Origin: Microbacterium azadirachtae
GTDB lineage: Bacteria; Actinomycetota; Actinomycetes; Actinomycetales; Microbacteriaceae
Direction: 5' to 3'
Assembly: GCF_000956505.1 (NCBI RefSeq)
Contig: NZ_JYIX01000033.1
Coordinates: 62,001 to 126,000 of the forward strand
Length of the DNA: 64,000 bases
A program made the translations under genes and the position numbers. Shown one piece after another: positions 34,058 to 42,682 of this stretch. Positions within the stretch are counted from its first letter, which is position 1. Every line of letters begins with the position of its first letter. The notes beneath the pieces are model-generated. The model was not told where the DNA came from and ran no database searches. It saw only the letters and a program-made list of their open reading frames with translations.

Positions 34058-35116
34058 TCAACCCCCCGATCGCAGGATCGCCCCGCCGAACAGCGCGAAC
34101 GCCGTGATCCCTGCGGACAGGATCACCGCCGCCGATACGCCGGCCACCGCGAGCAGGGACACGCCCTGCCCGCCGAGGCGCTGTCCGCCCAACCCGATCG
34201 CCACGCCCTCCGGTCGTTCGATCGGGCCGGTGCTCTCGTCGCGGTACGGGCCCGTGCGCGCCGCGAAGCGTCGGTGCAGCTCTTCGGCGAGCTGCACGAT
34301 CCCCTGCATCACGTCCGGTCGGTCGAACCGGGTGCTGCCGGGCAGATACACGTAGGCGCGGTCCTCGACCAGTTCGAGCTCGGCGCCGGCGCCGAGATCC
34401 AGGACCCGCGCCATGAGGTCTGGCGTGAAGATGTAGAGGGCGTCGCGCTGATAGCCCTCGGGCACGAGCAGCTGGAAGGTCGACGCGAAGTGCCCCTCGA
34501 GGTCCATCCGCGCGCCGCCCAGCCCCAGGGTGGGCACGATGCTGCGGCGCCGGTTGCGCAGCACGATGTGCGGGACCTTCGCGGGCAGCGGCAGCTCGAT
34601 GAAGGCGAAGGGGCGCTGCACGGTCGCGGCCTCGTCCCGACCGCCGACCGAATGCGCGACGCCCAGCTCGAACGGGATGCGCTCGTCCTCCGAGGCGATC
34701 ACGCCGCGCTCGATCGAGCGGCGCATGCGCGTGAACGCCGAACCCGGGCGTCGGGTGCCCTGCAGCAGATCCGCATAGGCCCACCCGTTCGCCCACGCGA
34801 ACATCGCCAGGCGTGCGCGACGGGAGAGACTCACGGCGTACCAGACGAAGCCGAACGCCCCCAGCACGCCGTAGAAGACGCCGAACACGGCGAGCAGCGG
34901 CACCCGCGCGAGCATCCCGATCGAGCCCAGCCACCAGAGCCCCGCCACGATCGCCGCCGTGAGCAGCAGCACCCCGGCGAGCACGGCGAAGAAGCGCCGG
35001 TGCAGGGGGATGCGCGCCGCACGCTCGTAGGCGAGCAGCGTGCGCATCCCCGGCGGGGTCCGCAGAGCCGAGAGGTCGACCCTGATCGGCTCCGCGGCGC
35101 GCGGATCCGTGCTCAT
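34058..35116 (-). CDS. Conserved membrane protein of unknown function
   Basis: 352 residues with two close predicted helices after a cytosolic N-terminus (FFAVLAGVLLLTAAIVAGLW and LLAVFGVFYGVLGAFGFVWY, about 57-110) and one C-terminal helix (AVAGVSAAVILSAGITAFAL). The large middle part (about 115-300) is soluble and beta-rich, with PFAFIELPLPAKVPHIVLRN and DALYIFTPDLMARVLDLGAG. Similar topology is seen in actinobacterial DUF3137-like proteins, but I cannot confirm this. ATG 35116 follows GAGGGG. Co-transcribed with the DUF1266-like gene 11 bp upstream. Confidence 0.75.
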   Translation of the reverse strand: MSTDPRAAEPIRVDLSALRTPPGMRTLLAYERAARIPLHRRFFAVLAGVLLLTAAIVAGLWWLGSIGMLARVPLLAVFGVFYGVLGAFGFVWYAVSLSRRARLAMFAWANGWAYADLLQGTRRPGSAFTRMRRSIERGVIASEDERIPFELGVAHSVGGRDEAATVQRPFAFIELPLPAKVPHIVLRNRRRSIVPTLGLGGARMDLEGHFASTFQLLVPEGYQRDALYIFTPDLMARVLDLGAGAELELVEDRAYVYLPGSTRFDRPDVMQGIVQLAEELHRRFAARTGPYRDESTGPIERPEGVAIGLGGQRLGGQGVSLLAVAGVSAAVILSAGITAFALFGGAILRSGG

Positions 35117-35127
35117 GCGCCCCTCGC

Positions 35128-36003
35128 TCACCCGACCCGCCAGGGCAGGGATGCCCACGGCCCGTTGCGCTTCGCGGTGGACGCCGCCCCGAACTCGGAC
35201 CAGCCGTCGCCGAACTTGTCGAAGGTCTTCTCGCCGATCACGCCGTCGCTCCAGTGCATCACGCGGCCCGTGATGTAGCTCAGGCCGAAGTCGGCCCAGG
35301 AGGAGAACGCCGGGCGGCCCTCTTCATTGATGCGGTGGATGATCGCCCGCGCCTCCGGCACGTCGGCGTGGCCCAGGGCGACGCCCCAGGTCGCGAGCGC
35401 GACGGCCTGGCCGAGCGCGTAGCCGTCGAGCGTGCGGACGTAGACGTCGGGCGTGACGATGTCCTTGCCGACGAGCTTGCGCACCTGCGCCTCGACGCCT
35501 TCGATCGCCGCGACGAAGGTGCGGGCGTCGCGCTTGTCGCCGCCGGCCTCGATGATCGCGGCCGTCCACTCCTTGGACTTCGGCACGCGGCCGAGGCGTC
35601 CCACGAGCTCCGCACGGATGGCGAGGCACGTCACCCACACGTCGCGGCGACGCCGGACGGTCACGAGCCTTTCGATGCCGGCGAGCCATTCCTCACGGGT
35701 CGCGACGCCCCACATCTCGACGAGCCGCTTCTTCTCGCCCGCGCCGAGCGCGGACGCGGTCGGATCGTTCCACGGGCCGGACGGCTGGTTCACGATCTGC
35801 AGGAACCCCAGGGCGATCTCGTTCGCCTCGCGGTCGTCGGTCGAGTACGCCTCTGAGGGCTTCACCTTCGCGGCCGGCATGATCCAGATCACCAGGAAGA
35901 ACAGGACGACCACACCGACGATCACCCACACCCACCACTGGGCGAAGAGCCAGCCGATGAGGCTGCCGAGGTCGTTCAGATCGACGCGGGCGCTGCCGTG
36001 CAT
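35128..36003 (-). CDS. DUF1266-like membrane-anchored protein
   Basis: 291 residues. One N-terminal helix (WWVWVIVGVVVLFFLVIWIM, about 23-42) anchors a soluble alpha-helical domain. The C-terminal third (GYALGQAVALATWGVALGHA, then INEEGRPAFSSWADFGLSYI and TGRVMHW) follows the DUF1266 pattern of a helix, a GY/GH turn, an FSSW motif and a YI-GR motif. ATG 36003 lies close to a conserved upstream GTGTTGGGGG stretch without a clear SD. It lies upstream of the membrane protein at 34058 and is probably in the same transcript. Function unknown. Confidence 0.75.
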   Translation of the reverse strand: MHGSARVDLNDLGSLIGWLFAQWWVWVIVGVVVLFFLVIWIMPAAKVKPSEAYSTDDREANEIALGFLQIVNQPSGPWNDPTASALGAGEKKRLVEMWGVATREEWLAGIERLVTVRRRRDVWVTCLAIRAELVGRLGRVPKSKEWTAAIIEAGGDKRDARTFVAAIEGVEAQVRKLVGKDIVTPDVYVRTLDGYALGQAVALATWGVALGHADVPEARAIIHRINEEGRPAFSSWADFGLSYITGRVMHWSDGVIGEKTFDKFGDGWSEFGAASTAKRNGPWASLPWRVG

Positions 36004-36040
36004 GAGGGTCCTTCGGTGTTGGGGGGATTTGTAGGTTGAA

Positions 36041-36050
36041 TGAATATTCA
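36041..36050. promoter_or_regulatory. Possible TetR operator
   Basis: TGAATATTCA is a perfect 10-bp palindrome in an AT-rich 105-bp gap between the divergent DUF1266-like and TetR genes; it may be the autoregulatory site. Weak evidence. Confidence 0.35.
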
Positions 36051-36108
36051 GTGATTAATGTAGCGAAAGGATCCGTCACCCGGAAAACGGATCCGGAAGG
36101 CACGGCGC

Positions 36109-36855
36109 ATGGCCCGCTCCCCGGAGCAGAACCGCATCGCCCGGGAGCGCTCGCGCGAGAGCCTGCTCGAGGCGGCGATCGACGTCTTCGCCGAGCGCGG
36201 GATCGACGGCGCCACGATCGCCGACATCACCGGGCGCGCGGGCGTCGCGCAGGGGCTGGTCAACTACTACTTCGGCGGCAAGGAGCAGCTCGTACAGGCC
36301 GTGATCGACCGCTGGTTCGACATGCTGCTCGGCATCGCGCACAGCGGCCCGCCGCCCGTGCCGGGCGTGGCCGGGGAGGCAGACGGGGGCGCTGCGCGGT
36401 CCGACGAGGAGCAGGTCCCTCCGCCGTCCGCCGCATCGCTTCCCCCCGAGGTGCGGCTCGCGGCCATCATCGACACCGCGCTCGGCATGACCGCGGTCGC
36501 CCTCCCCCTGCAGCGCGTGGTGGTCGCGCTGCAGCAGCAGCCGACCACGCGGGCACTGTTCGCGGAGGGGGAGCGGCGGCACATGGCGGGGGTCGTCGCC
36601 GCGGAGGACGCCGTGCGATCGATCTTCCGCGACCGCGGCGACGCGGATCCGGCGCTCGAGGAGATCATGCTCCGCAGCGTGCTCGATGGGATCGTCGGGC
36701 AGTGCATCGTCTACGGCGACTCGTATCCGCTCGAGGCGGCACGCCGCTGGGTGCACCGCCGCTACGGTCTGCCGGAGCCTGCAGCGCCCCTCCCCGGCAT
36801 GACGAAGCCCGCGCCGGGCTCGGGATCCGAGCCGCGCGCGCGGGCTTCGCGCTGA
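36109..36855 (+). CDS. TetR family transcriptional regulator
   Basis: 248 residues. The N-terminal HTH is typical (LLEAAIDVFAERGIDGATIA, DITGRAGVAQGLVNYYFGGK, about 19-58). The ligand domain has a Pro/Glu-rich insert near 83-115. The last 18 codons overlap a strong hairpin at 36803-36849, and the stop abuts the uracil permease stop on the other strand. ATG 36109 is the first start after the operator-like palindrome. A role in controlling the divergent or convergent neighbours is possible but not shown. Confidence 0.88.
   Translation: MARSPEQNRIARERSRESLLEAAIDVFAERGIDGATIADITGRAGVAQGLVNYYFGGKEQLVQAVIDRWFDMLLGIAHSGPPPVPGVAGEADGGAARSDEEQVPPPSAASLPPEVRLAAIIDTALGMTAVALPLQRVVVALQQQPTTRALFAEGERRHMAGVVAAEDAVRSIFRDRGDADPALEEIMLRSVLDGIVGQCIVYGDSYPLEAARRWVHRRYGLPEPAAPLPGMTKPAPGSGSEPRARASR
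36803..36849. terminator. Bidirectional terminator hairpin inside the end of a CDS
   Basis: CGAAGCCCGCGC pairs with GCGCGGGCTTCG, with an inner GGGCTCGG/CCGAGCC stem. It lies within the last codons of the TetR gene and 7 bp from the end of the convergent permease gene, which has no separate intergenic terminator. Confidence 0.65.
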
Positions 36856-38202
36856 TCAGGCGGGGTCGCCGCCCATCGGGCCGACGGCCTCGAGGGGGCG
36901 GGGGTCGTCAGCCCCCGACTTGCGCAGCCGGGCGATGGCGTTGCCGCCGTGGTAGATCACGATCGCGGCCACGGTCGCGATGACGATGCCGCCGAGCACG
37001 AAGCCCGAGTCCTTGATCGCGATCGAGAACCCGCCGACCGCGATGACGAGAGCGACCGCAGCGGTGTACTGGTTCACGGGACGGGAGAAGTCGACACGGT
37101 TGTCCACCCAGATCTTGATGCCGATCACGCCGATGAGGCCGTAGAGCCCAGTGGTGATGCCGCCGAGCACGCCCGGAGGCACCGAGTTGATGATCGCGCC
37201 GAACTTCGGCGAGAGGCTGAGCAGGATCGCCGCGATGCCGGCGACCCAGTAGGCCGCGGTCGAGTACACCCTGGTCGACGCCATCACGCCGATGTTCTCG
37301 CCATAGGTGGTCGTTCCGGATCCGCCGAAGAAGCCGGCGATCGTGGTCGAGACGCCGTCGGCGATGAGCGCCTTGCCGGTCTGCGCGTTGATCTCCGGAT
37401 CCTCGACCATGGTCGCGACGCCGCGGACGTGACCGACGTTCTCGGCGATGAGCACGAGCACGACGGGGAGGAACATCGCAATGCCGCTCCACACGCTCGG
37501 CGTCCCGAAGTCGGGGAAGTGGAACGTGGGAAGGCCCACCCAGGCCGCCTTGTCGACCGCGGAGAAGTCGAGCTCGCCGCGGAACCCGGCGAAGATGTAG
37601 CCCGCGATCACGCCGAGGAAGATCGAGATCCGGCCCAGGAATCCGCGGAACAGCACCGCGAACACGATCGTGATCGCGAGGGTGAAGGTGGCCGTGACGG
37701 GCGCCTGGGCGAAGTTGCCGTACGCGGCGCCCGCGAGATTGAACCCGATCAGCGCGACGATCGTGCCCGCCAGCACAGGCGGCAGGAACCGGTCCACCCA
37801 CTTCACTCCGGCCACGTGCACGACGACGCCGATGATCGCGAGCAGCACGCCGACCGCGACGATGCCGGCGAGGGCCGCGCCGATCCCGCTGTCGCCGCCC
37901 GTGGCGTGGGCGGCCGTCGCGGCCGTCACCGGGGCGATGAACGCGAACGAGGATCCGAGGTAGCTGGGCAGCTTGTTCCGTGTGATGAGCAGGAACAGGA
38001 TCGTGCCCACGCCGCTGAACAGCAGGGTGGTCGGCACCGGGAAGCCGGTGAGGATCGGCACCAGGAACGTCGCGCCGAACATCGCGACGACGTGCTGCAC
38101 GCCGATCGCGATCGTGGCGGGCCAGTTCAGGCGCTCATCGGGGCGGACGACGGCGCCGGGTTCGACGGTGCGTCCGTCGCCGTGGATCTTCCACAGGGAC
38201 AT
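36856..38202 (-). CDS. Uracil/xanthine permease, NCS2 (UraA) family
   Basis: 448 residues with about 14 membrane segments. NCS2 signatures: QHVVAMFGATFLVPILTG near 37-54, AENVGHVRGV near 253-262 with the substrate-coordinating Glu, and SGTTTYGENIGVMASTRVYS near 291-310 with the second Glu. It imports uracil (or a purine base) with protons. ATG 38202; a purine-rich GAGGAG lies upstream. It sits next to purine biosynthetic genes, so salvage of nucleobases is a plausible role. Stop abuts the TetR stop. Confidence 0.93.
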   Translation of the reverse strand: MSLWKIHGDGRTVEPGAVVRPDERLNWPATIAIGVQHVVAMFGATFLVPILTGFPVPTTLLFSGVGTILFLLITRNKLPSYLGSSFAFIAPVTAATAAHATGGDSGIGAALAGIVAVGVLLAIIGVVVHVAGVKWVDRFLPPVLAGTIVALIGFNLAGAAYGNFAQAPVTATFTLAITIVFAVLFRGFLGRISIFLGVIAGYIFAGFRGELDFSAVDKAAWVGLPTFHFPDFGTPSVWSGIAMFLPVVLVLIAENVGHVRGVATMVEDPEINAQTGKALIADGVSTTIAGFFGGSGTTTYGENIGVMASTRVYSTAAYWVAGIAAILLSLSPKFGAIINSVPPGVLGGITTGLYGLIGVIGIKIWVDNRVDFSRPVNQYTAAVALVIAVGGFSIAIKDSGFVLGGIVIATVAAIVIYHGGNAIARLRKSGADDPRPLEAVGPMGGDPA

Positions 38203-38283
38203 GCGGACTCCTCGGGATCGGGGGAGGGGGCTGGAGAAACCCTATCCTGGGCGTTCCCTGGGAGCTCGCGTCGCGGCGACGGA

Positions 38284-38395
38284 CCGTGTCCCACTTCTTG
38301 CAGACCGTGTCCCACTTTTGGTGACACCGTGTCCCGAATTCGGCGGCGATTTGGCCTGTTTCGCAGCCGAAAGTGGGACATGGTTCTGCGCGAAC
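38284..38395 (-). repeat. Family E repeat (GTCCCACTT type), intergenic copy
   Basis: Contains two direct copies of CCGTGTCCCACTT, an inverted AAAGTGGGACATGG at the right end, and an internal TGTCCCGAATTCGGCGGC. On the minus strand it aligns along its length with 53713-53795, which lies inside a coding gene. It is in the gap between the uracil permease start and the purC stop. Confidence 0.85.
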
Positions 38396-38464
38396 CCGTC
38401 GGCCCCGCCCAGCCTGGCCCCGCGGGTCAGCCCGGCCCGGCCCGGTCCCGCCCCGCCGGCCCGG
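38395..38464. other. Low-complexity C/G-rich gap
   Basis: Repeated GGCCCCGCC/CGGCCCGG words (short tandem purine-pyrimidine-poor DNA) between family E and the purC stop; no gene or clear terminator seen apart from GGCC self-complementarity. Confidence 0.5.
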
Positions 38465-39340
38465 TCAGGCCGTCAGGCGGCCGAGCAGCTCGGCGTAGCG
38501 CGCGGCGGTCTCCGTGACCACGTCCTCGGGCAGCACGGGCGGGGTGCCCTGCTTGTCCCAGTGGGCGCTCAGCCAGTCCCGCACGATCTGCTTGTCGAAG
38601 CTCGCCATCCGTTCGGAGGGGGTGGATCCGGTCCGCCACGACTCGGCGTCCCAGTATCGGGAGGAGTCGCTGGTCAGCACCTCATCGGCGAGGCGGAGGA
38701 CGCCGTCGGCGTCGACGCCGAACTCGAACTTCGTGTCGGCGAGGATGAGGCCGCGCTCCTCGGCGACGGCGGCCGCGCGGCGGTAGATCGCGAGCGACAG
38801 GTCGCGCAGCTCGGCGGCGCGCTCGGCGCCGACGATCTCGGTGGTGCGCTCGAAGGTGATGTTCTCGTCGTGCTCGCCCATCGGCGCCTTGTACGCGGGC
38901 GTGAACAGCGGCTCGGGCAGCCGGTCGCCGTTCTCCAGTCCATCGGGCAGCGGGATCCCGCAGACCGTGCCGCTCTGCTGGTACTCGAGCCAGCCGGATC
39001 CGGTCAGGTAGCCGCGCACCACGCACTCGATCGGCAGCATCTCGAGCGACCGGGCGAGCATCGCGCGATCGGCGACCTCGGCGGGGACGTCGCCGTCCAC
39101 GAGGTGGTTGGCGATCGGATCCGCGCCCTCCGCGAGCCGGTCGAACCACCAGCGGCTGAGGCCCGTGAGCAGGGCGCCCTTGTGCGGGATCGGCGGCTCG
39201 AGCGCGAAGTCGAATGCGCTGACCCGATCGCTCGCGACGACCAGCAGCCGCTTGTCCGCCGGATCCTCCGGAGCGTACAGATCGCGGACCTTGCCGGAGT
39301 AGAGGTGACGCCAGCCGGACAGTTCGAGGGGTGTGCTCAC
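38465..39340 (-). CDS. purC: Phosphoribosylaminoimidazole-succinocarboxamide synthase
   Basis: 291 residues. It joins aspartate to CAIR using ATP to make SAICAR. LYSGKVRDLY near 14-23, LLVVASDRVSAFD near 32-44, the IECVVRGYLTGSGWLEY motif near 104-120 and LADTKFEFGVD near 199-209 are PurC signatures. The GTG at 39340 lies 6 bases after GATAAT, indicating a leaderless message. Separate from purS-purQ by 9 kb. Confidence 0.97.
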   Translation of the reverse strand: MSTPLELSGWRHLYSGKVRDLYAPEDPADKRLLVVASDRVSAFDFALEPPIPHKGALLTGLSRWWFDRLAEGADPIANHLVDGDVPAEVADRAMLARSLEMLPIECVVRGYLTGSGWLEYQQSGTVCGIPLPDGLENGDRLPEPLFTPAYKAPMGEHDENITFERTTEIVGAERAAELRDLSLAIYRRAAAVAEERGLILADTKFEFGVDADGVLRLADEVLTSDSSRYWDAESWRTGSTPSERMASFDKQIVRDWLSAHWDKQGTPPVLPEDVVTETAARYAELLGRLTA

Positions 39341-39346
39341 GCGTCC

Positions 39347-39352
39347 ATTATC
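39347..39352 (-). promoter_or_regulatory. -10 box of leaderless purC promoter
   Basis: GATAAT on the minus strand ends 6 bases before the purC GTG start. Confidence 0.6.
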
Positions 39353-39408
39353 GCGGGCGTCCCGCGGGGTCGGTCACGGAGGCGGCCGGCGATGTCCGAG
39401 GCCGGGCC

Positions 39409-39414
39409 TAGTGT
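39409..39414 (+). promoter_or_regulatory. -10 box of a leaderless promoter
   Basis: TAGTGT ends 6 bases before the GTG at 39421. Confidence 0.5.
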
Positions 39415-39420
39415 GCTCGG

Positions 39421-40014
39421 GTGAGCGCCGACATCCCCTTCGAGATCCTGACCGACCGTCTCAGCCTGCGTCGGCCCGAGCCGGGCGACCTGGATGCCGT
39501 CTTCGCCATCTACAGCGATCCCCGCGTCTGGACGCACTTCCCGAGCCTGCGGCCCACCGAGCCGGAACGGGTCGCGGCCATGATCGAGCGCTGGGAGTCC
39601 AGCTGGAGGATCCACGGACTCGGATCCTGGATCGTGCGACTGCGCGAGACCGGCGAGGTCATCGGCAACGGCGGTGGCACGATGCTCGGCGCCGACGCGC
39701 CTGACGCAGGGCCCGATGGGCCGGCGCGCGTGTGGAACCTCGGCTACCGCCTCTCCGCGGATCATCACGGCCGCGGGTACGCGACGGAGATCGCCCGCGC
39801 CGCGCTCGCGGCTGCGGCGCAGGCAGCCCCTGAGGTCCCGGTCATCGCCTACCTCGTCGAGCACAACCGTGCCTCCGCTGCGGTGGCGGAGAAGGTCGGC
39901 CTTCGACTCGTCCACCGCGCTCCGGATCTGGGCAACCCGGATCCGGCCGTCCTGCGCCTCGTCTATGCGGATCGTGCGCTGACGCCCGCCCAGCTCACCG
40001 CGGCCCTGCGATGA
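39421..40014 (+). CDS. GNAT family N-acetyltransferase (RimJ/RimL type)
   Basis: 197 residues. Acetyl-CoA fold with TDRLSLRRPEPGDLDAVFAI at the N-terminus and the coenzyme-binding LSADHHGRGYATEIARAALA near 113-132; the VEHNRASAAVAEKVGLRLV helix is typical of the RimJ/RimL subgroup. It probably acetylates a protein N-terminus or small molecule. GTG start fixed by the leaderless promoter. Monocistronic. Confidence 0.9.
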   Translation: MSADIPFEILTDRLSLRRPEPGDLDAVFAIYSDPRVWTHFPSLRPTEPERVAAMIERWESSWRIHGLGSWIVRLRETGEVIGNGGGTMLGADAPDAGPDGPARVWNLGYRLSADHHGRGYATEIARAALAAAAQAAPEVPVIAYLVEHNRASAAVAEKVGLRLVHRAPDLGNPDPAVLRLVYADRALTPAQLTAALR

Positions 40015-40052
40015 GGGCGCGAGGAACACTGGCGTGCGGATCAGGTCCGGCG

Positions 40053-40088
40053 TATAGTCGTTGTCGGACTAGTCCAGATGGACTAGTC
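40053..40088 (+). promoter_or_regulatory. PadR operon promoter and twin operators
   Basis: TATAGT at 40053-40058 is a good -10. Two copies of GGACTAGTC (40066-40074 and 40080-40088), the first a perfect palindrome GGACTAGTCC, lie just downstream, 14 bp apart. This position would let the PadR product block its own transcription. Confidence 0.65.
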
Positions 40089-40099
40089 GGGATGGAGTG

Positions 40100-40711
40100 A
40101 TGGTGAAGGATCCGGCGCTCACCTCTCTGGGGGTGATGGTGCTCGCGCTGCTGAGCGAGGGCGACATGCACCCGTACGAGATGGCGCGGCTGCTGCGCGC
40201 CCGTCGCGACGACCGGATCATCCCGATCTCCAACGGAACGCTCTACCACACCGTCTCCCGCCTGCACGGGCAGGGACTGCTCGAGGAGGTCGGCGTCGAT
40301 CGCGACGGCAACCGCCCGGAGCGGACGACGTACGCGGTCACGCCGGCGGGCGCGGACGCGGTGCGCGAATGGGTGCGCCGTGAACTCGGCGGCAGCCGGC
40401 GGCAGACCCCGTTCCGCGTCGCTCTGGCCGAGGCGCACAACCTCGACCGTGACGAGACCGTCGAGCTTCTCACGCAGCGGCTCGCGCTGCTTCGCGAGGA
40501 GCTGGCGACGATCGGCGCCTCGCTCGACGGCGCCGGCACCCGAGACGTGCCGGAGCAGTACCTCCTCGAGCCGATCCGGCACCGCCTGATGCTGCAGGCG
40601 GAGATCGACTGGCTCGGCGCCCTGATCCCCCGGATCTCTTCCCCCGACTTCTCGTGGGGGCCGGATCCGGACCACCTTCTTGCCAAGCGAAAGGCACACC
40701 AGAATGGCTGA
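40100..40711 (+). CDS. PadR family transcriptional regulator
   Basis: 203 residues. Winged-helix domain (TSLGVMVLALLSEGDMHPYE, then GTLYHTVSRLHGQGLLEEV and a beta-wing RPERTTYAVTPAG), followed by a long coiled-coil dimer domain of the Vir-C type (about 110-190). ATG 40100; GTG at 40097 or 40103 are alternatives. It overlaps the MFS exporter gene by 8 bp. In such pairs the repressor is released by the exported drug. Confidence 0.92.
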   Translation: MVKDPALTSLGVMVLALLSEGDMHPYEMARLLRARRDDRIIPISNGTLYHTVSRLHGQGLLEEVGVDRDGNRPERTTYAVTPAGADAVREWVRRELGGSRRQTPFRVALAEAHNLDRDETVELLTQRLALLREELATIGASLDGAGTRDVPEQYLLEPIRHRLMLQAEIDWLGALIPRISSPDFSWGPDPDHLLAKRKAHQNG

Positions 40712-42191
40712 AACCATCGGTACGTCGACCGGCGCCTACGCCGTCGGCCACAAGCCGAAGAGCCCCTGGCCCGCCCTCTGGGCGCTGGTCATCGGATTCT
40801 TCATGATCCTCGTGGACACCACGATCGTCTCGGTCGCGAACCCTGCCATCAAGGCCGCGCTCGACCCGTCCACGAACAACCTCGACAACGTCGTGTGGGT
40901 GACCAGCGCCTACCTGCTCGCCTACGCCGTGCCGCTGCTGATCACCGGGCGCCTCGGCGACCGCTTCGGTCCGAAGAACATGTACCTGATCGGCCTGACG
41001 ATCTTCACGCTGGCCTCGCTCGGCTGCGGCCTCTCCGGTTCGCTGGAGATGCTGATCGCGTTCCGCGCCGTGCAGGGCCTCGGCGCCGCGCTGATGACCC
41101 CGCAGACCATGGCGGTCATCACGCGCACCTTCCCGGCCGAGCGCCGTGGTGCCGCGATGGGCCTGTGGGGCGCGACGGCGGGTGTCGCCACGCTCGTCGG
41201 CCCCCTTGCGGGCGGTCTGCTCGTCGACGCGCTCGGCTGGGAGTGGATCTTCTTCATCAACCTTCCGGTCGGCGTGATCGGCTTCGTGCTCGCCTGGATC
41301 CTCGTCCCGCGCCTGAAGACCCACGAGCACCGGTTCGACATGGTCGGCGTCGTGCTCAGCGCTCTCGGCCTGTTCCTCATCGTGTTCGGGCTGCAGGAGG
41401 GTCAGCACTACGACTGGGCCGGGTGGATCTGGGCGATGATCGCGGCCGGCATCGTGGTGATGGCGGTCTTCATCTGGCAGCAGGCGAAGACCCGCAGCGA
41501 GCCGCTGGTGCCGCTCGGCCTGTTCCGCGACCGCAACTTCTCGGTCGCGAACTTCGGGATCGCCACCGTCGGGTTCACCGTGACGTCGATGTCGCTGCCG
41601 ATGATGTTCTTCTACCAGCTCGCCCGCGGCCTCACGCCGACCGAGGCGGCGCTGCTGCTGATCCCGATGGCGGTGCTGTCGGGTGTGCTCGCCCCGATCG
41701 CGGGCCGGATCCTCGACCGCGTCGATCCGCGCGTCCTGCTCGTGCCGGGCCTCGGCCTCACGACGGTCGCCCTGATCTGGTACGGGCTGCTGATGAACCC
41801 GGACACCCCGATCTGGATGTTCCTGCTGCCCTCTGCGCTCATGGGCATCGGCCAGGCCGGCATGTGGGGGCCGCTGGCCACCACGGCCACGCGCAACCTC
41901 GAGCCGCGCCAGGCGGGCGCCGGCGCCGGCATCTACAACACCACCCGGACGATCGGGTCCGTGCTCGGCTCGGCCGCGATCGCCGCGCTCATGCAGGGCC
42001 GCCTGGAGGCGAACCTGCCGGGGGCCGCGAGCCAGGGCGGCGACTTCGGCGCGGGCAAGCTGCCCGACTTCGTGGTGGCGGGGTTCTCCTCCGCCATGGC
42101 GCAGTCGATGATCCTGCCCGCCGCCGTCCTGCTCGTGGGCGTGATCGGGGTCCTGTTCATGCAGCGTCCGGCGCACCTCGTGAAGAGGTGA
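40704..42191 (+). CDS. MFS drug exporter, DHA2 (EmrB/QacA) family
   Basis: 495 residues with about 14 membrane helices. Motif D1 LVDTTIVSVANPAI near 37-50, motif A GRLGDRFGPKNMYLIG near 87-102 and motif C GLWGATAGVATLVGPLAGGL near 155-174 identify the 14-TMS drug:H+ antiporter group. ATG 40704 overlaps the end of padR. Expected role: PadR-controlled multidrug efflux; a family D palindrome follows. Confidence 0.93.
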   Translation: MAETIGTSTGAYAVGHKPKSPWPALWALVIGFFMILVDTTIVSVANPAIKAALDPSTNNLDNVVWVTSAYLLAYAVPLLITGRLGDRFGPKNMYLIGLTIFTLASLGCGLSGSLEMLIAFRAVQGLGAALMTPQTMAVITRTFPAERRGAAMGLWGATAGVATLVGPLAGGLLVDALGWEWIFFINLPVGVIGFVLAWILVPRLKTHEHRFDMVGVVLSALGLFLIVFGLQEGQHYDWAGWIWAMIAAGIVVMAVFIWQQAKTRSEPLVPLGLFRDRNFSVANFGIATVGFTVTSMSLPMMFFYQLARGLTPTEAALLLIPMAVLSGVLAPIAGRILDRVDPRVLLVPGLGLTTVALIWYGLLMNPDTPIWMFLLPSALMGIGQAGMWGPLATTATRNLEPRQAGAGAGIYNTTRTIGSVLGSAAIAALMQGRLEANLPGAASQGGDFGAGKLPDFVVAGFSSAMAQSMILPAAVLLVGVIGVLFMQRPAHLVKR

Positions 42192-42238
42192 CCCGGCGCG
42201 CCTGCTGACGCGGTGCGCCTCTGACGCGGTGCTCCTCT

Positions 42239-42327
42239 CGTCGGCGCCCCCTCTGAGCATCGACACCCCCTCGTATGGACGTCCATACGAGGGGGTGTCG
42301 GTACTGCGAGGGGGCGTCGACGTTCGC
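42239..42327 (+). repeat. Family D palindromic repeat, left copy
   Basis: 89 bp. A perfect palindrome centred between 42280 and 42281 (half-site GACACCCCCTCGTATGGAC) is enclosed by outer arms CGCCCCCTC / GAGGGGGCG. It differs from 42941-43029 by one base. Located after the drug exporter gene. Confidence 0.92.
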
Positions 42328-42445
42328 GGGTGCGGCGCGACTCTCGTCCTCCCCAGACCCGCTGTTTCCGGCGTCTCCCACGGAATCGGTGACTGACCGG
42401 ATCCTCGGTCGTCGAGCCGCATACCGTGGCGGCGGAGGTGCGCCG

Positions 42446-42682
42446 ATGCCGACGGTTCTGCGACAACGAGGACGACGGTTCTTCTTCTACAGCAACGAGG
42501 GTGCCGAACCACCGCACGTCCACGTGGAACAAGCGGGAAGCACGGCCAAGTTCTGGCTTGCGCCCGTAGAATGTGCGGACAACAGGGGATTCTCGACACG
42601 CGAGATCGCCGCGCTGGTCCGGATCATCATCGTGCACGAGCAGGAGTTCGAGGAGGCATGGCATGAGCACTTCGACGCATGA
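42446..42682 (+). CDS. DUF4160 family protein
   Basis: 78 residues. RRFFFYSNEGAEPPHVHVE at 11-28 carries the PPHxHV signature of DUF4160; WLAPVECADNRGFSTREI and the helical end HEQEFEEAWHEHF complete the fold. ATG 42446 follows GGAGG. It overlaps the DUF2442 gene by 20 bp. The pair is recurrent in bacteria and is often listed as toxin-antitoxin-like, but no activity is established; no toxin motif is visible. Flanked by the two family D repeats. Confidence 0.82.
   Translation: MPTVLRQRGRRFFFYSNEGAEPPHVHVEQAGSTAKFWLAPVECADNRGFSTREIAALVRIIIVHEQEFEEAWHEHFDA

Noticed and set aside
38203..38283. Purine or other riboswitch upstream of the uracil/xanthine permease
   Set aside because: The leader is short and I see no conserved purine-riboswitch core or pairing.
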